DNA of 15,013 bases from XYA12-FULL-58-9 sp001798605 (GTDB taxonomy: Bacteria; Myxococcota; XYA12-FULL-58-9), in NCBI GenBank assembly GCA_036736205.1, contig DAINMX010000156.1, forward strand, positions 1-15,013, given 5' to 3'. Both the position numbers and the translations under genes were made by a program. Below, in pieces: positions 11,637 through 15,013 of this stretch (position 1 is its first letter; every line of letters begins with the position of its first letter). The notes beneath the pieces were generated by a model that made no database searches, was not told the DNA's origin, and saw only the letters and a list, made by a program, of their open reading frames with translations.

Positions 11637-13367
11637 ATGAGCAAGACAAAGATGATTCCTGGCGAAGCGCTGGTTGAAACTCTGGCTGCCGAAGGCATCG
11701 AGACCGTGTTCGGCATCGTTGGCTCCGCGTTCATGGACGCCCTCGATCTGTTTCCCGACGCTGGCATCCGTTTCGTCTCCGTTGCTCACGAACAGGCGGC
11801 TTGCCACGCCGCCGATGGCTTGGCCCGAGTGACGGGAAAACCGCAATGTTGCATTGCCCAGAACGGCCCCGGTGCCGCCAACTTCGTCTCGGCGATGACC
11901 GCAGCCTACTGGGCCCACTCCCCGGTCGTCGCCATCACCCCTGAGACCGGCTCACTCGGCCTCGGCACCGGTGGTTTCCAAGAGATCGATCAGATGCCGA
12001 TGTTTGCCGCACAAACGGTCTACCAGGTCCGGGTCCCCTCCCCCAAACGAATGGCCGAGCTCACCCGCCGCGCCTTTTACATGGCGAAGACCGAATCAGG
12101 CCCAACTCAACTCAACATTCCCCGCGACTTTTTCTACGGCGAATGTGAGGACGAGATCTATCCTACCCTCACCGTATCCCCGGGCGTCGGCTCGATGGTG
12201 GAGCTTGAGAAGGCCGCCGAGCTTCTCGCCAAGGCCAGAAATCCCGTCATTCTCTCCGGCGGTGGTGTCTCCCAAGCCAACGCTATTGAGGAAGTCACAG
12301 CCCTCGCCGAGTATCTCTCGGCACCGGTGGTTGGCAGCTACCTCCACAACGACACCTTCCCATCCAATCACCCGCTGTCCATGGGCCCCTTGGGCTACTG
12401 TGGCTCCAAAGCCGCTATGCGAACCGTCGCCAAGGCCGACGTCGTCCTCGCTCTCGGTAGCCGCCTCGGACCCTTCGGCACCCTGCCCCAGTACGACATT
12501 GATTACTGGCCCAAAAACGCCAAGATCATCCAGGTCGATCAAAACCCCAAGGTCCTCGGTCTGTCGATGCGTGTCGACGTGGCGAGCATCGCCGACGCCA
12601 AGGAGTACGGCCGCGAGCTTCTCACGATGCTCAAGGCCAAGGCGCCCGGCCGCAAACCCAACCAAGAGCGCCTGGCTGCCGCCGAGAAGGAACGTCGCGC
12701 CTGGCTCGACGAGTTGGAAAAATGGTCGAGCTCGACAAACGAGCTCATGCACCCACGCCGAGCGCTCTGGGAGTTGTCCAGGGCCGTTCCCGAAGGCTCC
12801 ATCGTTGCAACCGACATCGGCAACAACTCTTCGATGGCGAACTCTTACTTCCGCTTCAACGGCGCACGGCAGCACATCGCCGCCCTGAGCTGGGGCAACT
12901 GTGGCTTCGCCTACGGTGCCGCCATGGGCGCGAAGTTTGGCCAACCCAAGAAGGCGGTGTTCGCATTTCAGGGCGACGGTGCCTGGGGCATCTCGGGTCT
13001 GTCCGAGGTGATGACCGCAGTCCGCGAGAACATCCCCATCATCGCCGTGGTCGCGAACAACCACGAATGGGGTGCGGAGAAGAAGAACCAGGTGGACTAC
13101 TACGACAACCGCTACATTGGCACGAACCTTCCAGGCACTCCCAACTACGCAACCCTCGCCAAAGACATGGGTGCCCTCGGCTTCAACGTCGAGCGCTACC
13201 AAGACATCGCTGGCGTCGTCGAGGAAGCCGTCGACTCGGGCAAACCCTGTGTCATCGACATGGCGATCCAGGGTGGCAAAGAAGTCCTCGCGGAGCCCTT
13301 CCGTCGTGATGCCCTAAAGAAGGCGTACCGACTGCTGCCAAAATACAAACATCTCAACGTCAAGTAG
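11637..13367 (+). CDS. xsc: Sulfoacetaldehyde acetyltransferase-like ThDP enzyme (Xsc family)
   Basis: Xsc converts sulfoacetaldehyde and phosphate into acetyl phosphate and sulfite, the last carbon-sulfur cleavage step in taurine, isethionate and sulfolactate catabolism. This 576-residue protein has the family's usual length and recognisable signatures: FGIVGSAFMDALDLFPDAGI (25-44), AHEQAACHAADG with catalytic Glu52, QNGPGAANF, GTGGFQEIDQMPMF, NIPRDFF, PLGYCGSKAAM, DIDYWPKNAKIIQVD, DIGNNSSMANSY, GDGAWGISGLSE (446-457) with intact NN at 474-475, NHEWGAEKKNQ, and the C-terminal EPFRRDALKKA. Start ATG 11637 has GGAGGA eight bases upstream. It is the last gene of the cluster. No phosphate acetyltransferase gene, a common xsc neighbour, is in the window. 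Xsc family membership is firm; its exact substrate is likely but unproven. Confidence 0.88.
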   Translation: MSKTKMIPGEALVETLAAEGIETVFGIVGSAFMDALDLFPDAGIRFVSVAHEQAACHAADGLARVTGKPQCCIAQNGPGAANFVSAMTAAYWAHSPVVAITPETGSLGLGTGGFQEIDQMPMFAAQTVYQVRVPSPKRMAELTRRAFYMAKTESGPTQLNIPRDFFYGECEDEIYPTLTVSPGVGSMVELEKAAELLAKARNPVILSGGGVSQANAIEEVTALAEYLSAPVVGSYLHNDTFPSNHPLSMGPLGYCGSKAAMRTVAKADVVLALGSRLGPFGTLPQYDIDYWPKNAKIIQVDQNPKVLGLSMRVDVASIADAKEYGRELLTMLKAKAPGRKPNQERLAAAEKERRAWLDELEKWSSSTNELMHPRRALWELSRAVPEGSIVATDIGNNSSMANSYFRFNGARQHIAALSWGNCGFAYGAAMGAKFGQPKKAVFAFQGDGAWGISGLSEVMTAVRENIPIIAVVANNHEWGAEKKNQVDYYDNRYIGTNLPGTPNYATLAKDMGALGFNVERYQDIAGVVEEAVDSGKPCVIDMAIQGGKEVLAEPFRRDALKKAYRLLPKYKHLNVK

Positions 13368-13517
13368 TCCTCATGCGCGTCCCGTAGGCATCGCGTTACC
13401 ACACGGGTGCCCACAATTCCTTGAGAAACCGCGGCCGAATGAACACCGTATTGGCGTTGAACGATTGTGGAAGTAGTGGCGGTGATTGTGGGAGAATCGG
13501 TCCTCGGAGGTTTCATT

Positions 13518-14141
13518 GTGGGCGGACGAGCACTGTTGTTGTTGTTGTTAGTGGGCGGCTGTGCGGTCCAGCCACCCATCGTCAAGCCTGCCATGGGCAC
13601 CATGGCGTCTCGCTCCATGGCGTTTGACTCCATCGCAGTGCCTCCCCTTGGTGCCGATAGTTGGAGCGAGCAAGTTGCCACAGCGGCCAGGTGGCACCTG
13701 CAGAACAGAAAGGCAGGAAATCGGCGGGATTGCAGTAGCCTGGTGAACGCCATCCTCATGAGAGCGGGATTTGCGGTGACGGGCAACTCGAAGACCCATT
13801 GGCAACGAGCCGAAGAGGAAGGTCGCGTGGTGGAAGTCCCCTTCCCCGGCGCTCTCGTCGTTTTCGATTACACCTACGACGCCAACGCAAACGGGCTCGT
13901 TGATGACGAGCTCACCCACATTGGCGTGGTCCTGGAAGTCGGGCACGACGGCACGGTGACGATGGTTCATTTCGGAAGTGGCCGTGTCACCGAGTTGAAA
14001 ATGAACTTGCAGGAGCCATCCATACGTAGCAGGGATGGGCGCATCCTCAACGACACCCTTCGCTCCCCCTCCTATGGACCCAAGGATGGACCTCGCCTTG
14101 CGGGACAGCTGTTCCACGGCTACGTCCGTCCGCCTCGATAG
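13518..14141 (+). CDS. NlpC/P60-like lipoprotein, putative cell-wall hydrolase
   Basis: The 207-residue protein starts at GTG 13518, fixed by CGGAGG (13505-13510) seven bases upstream. It has a short signal with six leucines and a lipobox VGGC, predicting lipidation at Cys15. After a low-complexity linker, residues about 50-207 resemble an NlpC/P60-type cysteine peptidase: nucleophile Cys72 in RRDCSSLVNA, then GALVVFDYTYD, His134 in ELTHIGVVLE and His151 in MVHFGSG. Such enzymes cut peptide crosslinks in peptidoglycan. Between the beta strands lies DANANGLVDDE (121-131), spaced like a calcium-binding loop. It faces the DUF2330 gene, with only five bases between their stop codons. No convincing promoter was found in the 150 bases after xsc, so read-through from the operon cannot be excluded. 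Confidence 0.8.
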   Translation: MGGRALLLLLLVGGCAVQPPIVKPAMGTMASRSMAFDSIAVPPLGADSWSEQVATAARWHLQNRKAGNRRDCSSLVNAILMRAGFAVTGNSKTHWQRAEEEGRVVEVPFPGALVVFDYTYDANANGLVDDELTHIGVVLEVGHDGTVTMVHFGSGRVTELKMNLQEPSIRSRDGRILNDTLRSPSYGPKDGPRLAGQLFHGYVRPPR

Positions 14142-14146
14142 AGACG

Positions 14147-15013
14147 TCAACGCCCCGAGCCACAATCCGATCTTCGTCGACGCCTGCGCATCAGGGCGGC
14201 GATGGGAATGGCGAAGGCGGCGACAAAGAGCACCGGCAGCAAAGCACTGGTGGCGGCAGAACAACCGCACTCTTCGTACTCGACGACAGTTTGGCGGAAG
14301 TCCCCCTGGTTCGGGTCCACTTCGAGGTAAATGTCGGCATCGACGCCTTCCCAAGGGAAAAAGACATCGAGCTTGGTGACCCGCTCGCCGGTGGCACCTA
14401 GGGACGCTATCGCCGGATACGCCGCCAGACTGTTGTCCGAGATTGTCCCAGAATACAGAAGGTCGGAATTGAGCCGGGTGTCGGTGAGGCGAAGTTGGCT
14501 CGCAGCAATGGCGATGATGCGCCAAGCGTTGGCGGCATAAGCTGATTGGTTGACGGCGGCAATGCGTGCGGGGATCACCGGTTGGTCAGCCTCGAATTGC
14601 AGCACCAAGGGCCCGAGTTCACCGCACAGCTTGGATCCCAACGGTGGCGCAGCGTCGCCCGCGGTCACCTTGAAGGCCACGAAGTACCAGCTCTGATTGG
14701 CGTAGTACGAGAAGTGCGCTGCGCTCTGTTCGTCGTACGGAAAGCTGTTGGCATCGAGCCAATCGGTGAATGCTGTTGCGGTGTCAGCCTGCAGCAGCGT
14801 CCAATCGAAGATACCGACCTCACCCGCGTCGACGACATCGACTCCCGGGTACCATTCTCCAGATCGGTCCATACCGAGACCGTTCGATTTGGAACCTCCT
14901 CTCGCCCCACCACAGCCGCCACCAGAGCTTTGGCACTCCGTCACTACGCGTGGGGCCGTTAGGGCCTCAAGCTCTTTGGCGAGATCGGCGTCGGCAAGCT
15001 CCGGGGTTTGCCG
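14147..15013 (-). CDS. DUF2330-family surface protein, C-terminal part
   Basis: The reverse frame is open from the window edge to a TGA at 14147-14149, giving 288 residues; the N-terminus is missing. Recognisable DUF2330 features are ELADADLAKELEALTAPRVV at the visible start, VGIFDWTLLQADTATAFTDWL, then FSYYANQSWYFVAFKV, LGPLVLQFEADQPVIPARIAA, and VTKLDVFFPWEGVDADIYLEV. The function of DUF2330 is unknown. A Gly/Ser/Cys-rich insert (about GGGCGGARGG) precedes the middle region. The tail is EECGCSAATSALLPVLF, a hydrophobic helix and six arginines, the tripartite pattern of MYXO-CTERM-like sorting signals, so the protein is probably held in the envelope. A GTG at 14942-14944 could be mistaken for the start, but the similarity continues upstream of it. 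Confidence 0.82.
   Translation of the reverse strand, partial: RQTPELADADLAKELEALTAPRVVTECQSSGGGCGGARGGSKSNGLGMDRSGEWYPGVDVVDAGEVGIFDWTLLQADTATAFTDWLDANSFPYDEQSAAHFSYYANQSWYFVAFKVTAGDAAPPLGSKLCGELGPLVLQFEADQPVIPARIAAVNQSAYAANAWRIIAIAASQLRLTDTRLNSDLLYSGTISDNSLAAYPAIASLGATGERVTKLDVFFPWEGVDADIYLEVDPNQGDFRQTVVEYEECGCSAATSALLPVLFVAAFAIPIAALMRRRRRRSDCGSGR

Noticed and set aside
12096..13202. Long reverse-strand frame of 368 codons opposite xsc
   Set aside because: It is fully contained in the well-supported Xsc-like gene and has low-complexity Val/Gly-rich content without recognisable domains.
13381..13407. CCCGT/ACGGG inverted repeat after xsc as a terminator
   Set aside because: The stem is only 5 bp with a 17-base loop and no T run follows, so it is too weak to call.
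13548..14525. Reverse-strand frame of 325 codons across the lipoprotein and DUF2330 genes
   Set aside because: It overlaps two genes with clear domains and shows no protein-like motifs.
1..15013. Mobile elements, CRISPR arrays, tRNA or rRNA genes
   Set aside because: I looked for transposase motifs, terminal repeats, regularly spaced repeats and tRNA-like arms and saw none that hold up.

Overview
The window looks like a chromosomal segment of a fairly GC-rich Gram-negative bacterium, most likely from the Myxococcota or a related former deltaproteobacterial lineage. The clues are two lipoproteins, a DUF2330-type surface protein ending in a Cys/hydrophobic/Arg-rich tail like the MYXO-CTERM sorting signal, and a PAS protein with a C-terminal zinc-ribbon-like module. 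This placement is inference; no rRNA or tRNA gene is visible. A run of 100 N (7672-7771) interrupts one gene.

Layout. 1-138 (-): start of a lipoprotein gene with a strong promoter. 449-877 (+): small ferritin-like helical protein. 1018-2079 (+): exported MsrB-MsrA methionine sulfoxide reductase fusion. 2121-2864 (-): PIG-L/LmbE deacetylase. 3158-4261 (+): DnaJ behind a heat-shock (sigma-32-like) promoter. 4477-5100 (+): Cys-rich PAS protein. 5153-5404 (-): small Cys-rich basic protein. 5533-6459 (+): purC, with no Shine-Dalgarno. 6487-13367 (+): a six-gene cluster. 13518-14141 (+): NlpC/P60-like lipoprotein. 14147-15013 (-): C-terminal part of a DUF2330 protein, running off the window.

The centre of interest is 6430-13367. 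A TetR regulator sits behind a promoter buried in the 3' end of purC, with a perfect 18-bp palindromic operator overlapping the purC stop codon. It is followed in one direction by a ThDP-dependent acetolactate-synthase-like enzyme, a BASS (SLC10-type) sodium symporter, an extended SDR (epimerase/dehydratase family), a classical SDR dehydrogenase, and a second ThDP enzyme that strongly resembles sulfoacetaldehyde acetyltransferase (Xsc). Two junctions overlap, so these genes look co-transcribed and co-translated. One reading is an inducible uptake and degradation route for an organosulfonate: symporter, oxidation by an SDR, ThDP decarboxylation, then Xsc cleavage to acetyl phosphate and sulfite. 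The Xsc family assignment and the operon structure are well supported; the substrate and the order of steps are inference.

The flanking genes are mostly housekeeping or stress genes (protein repair, chaperone, purine synthesis) and do not obviously belong to the same pathway.
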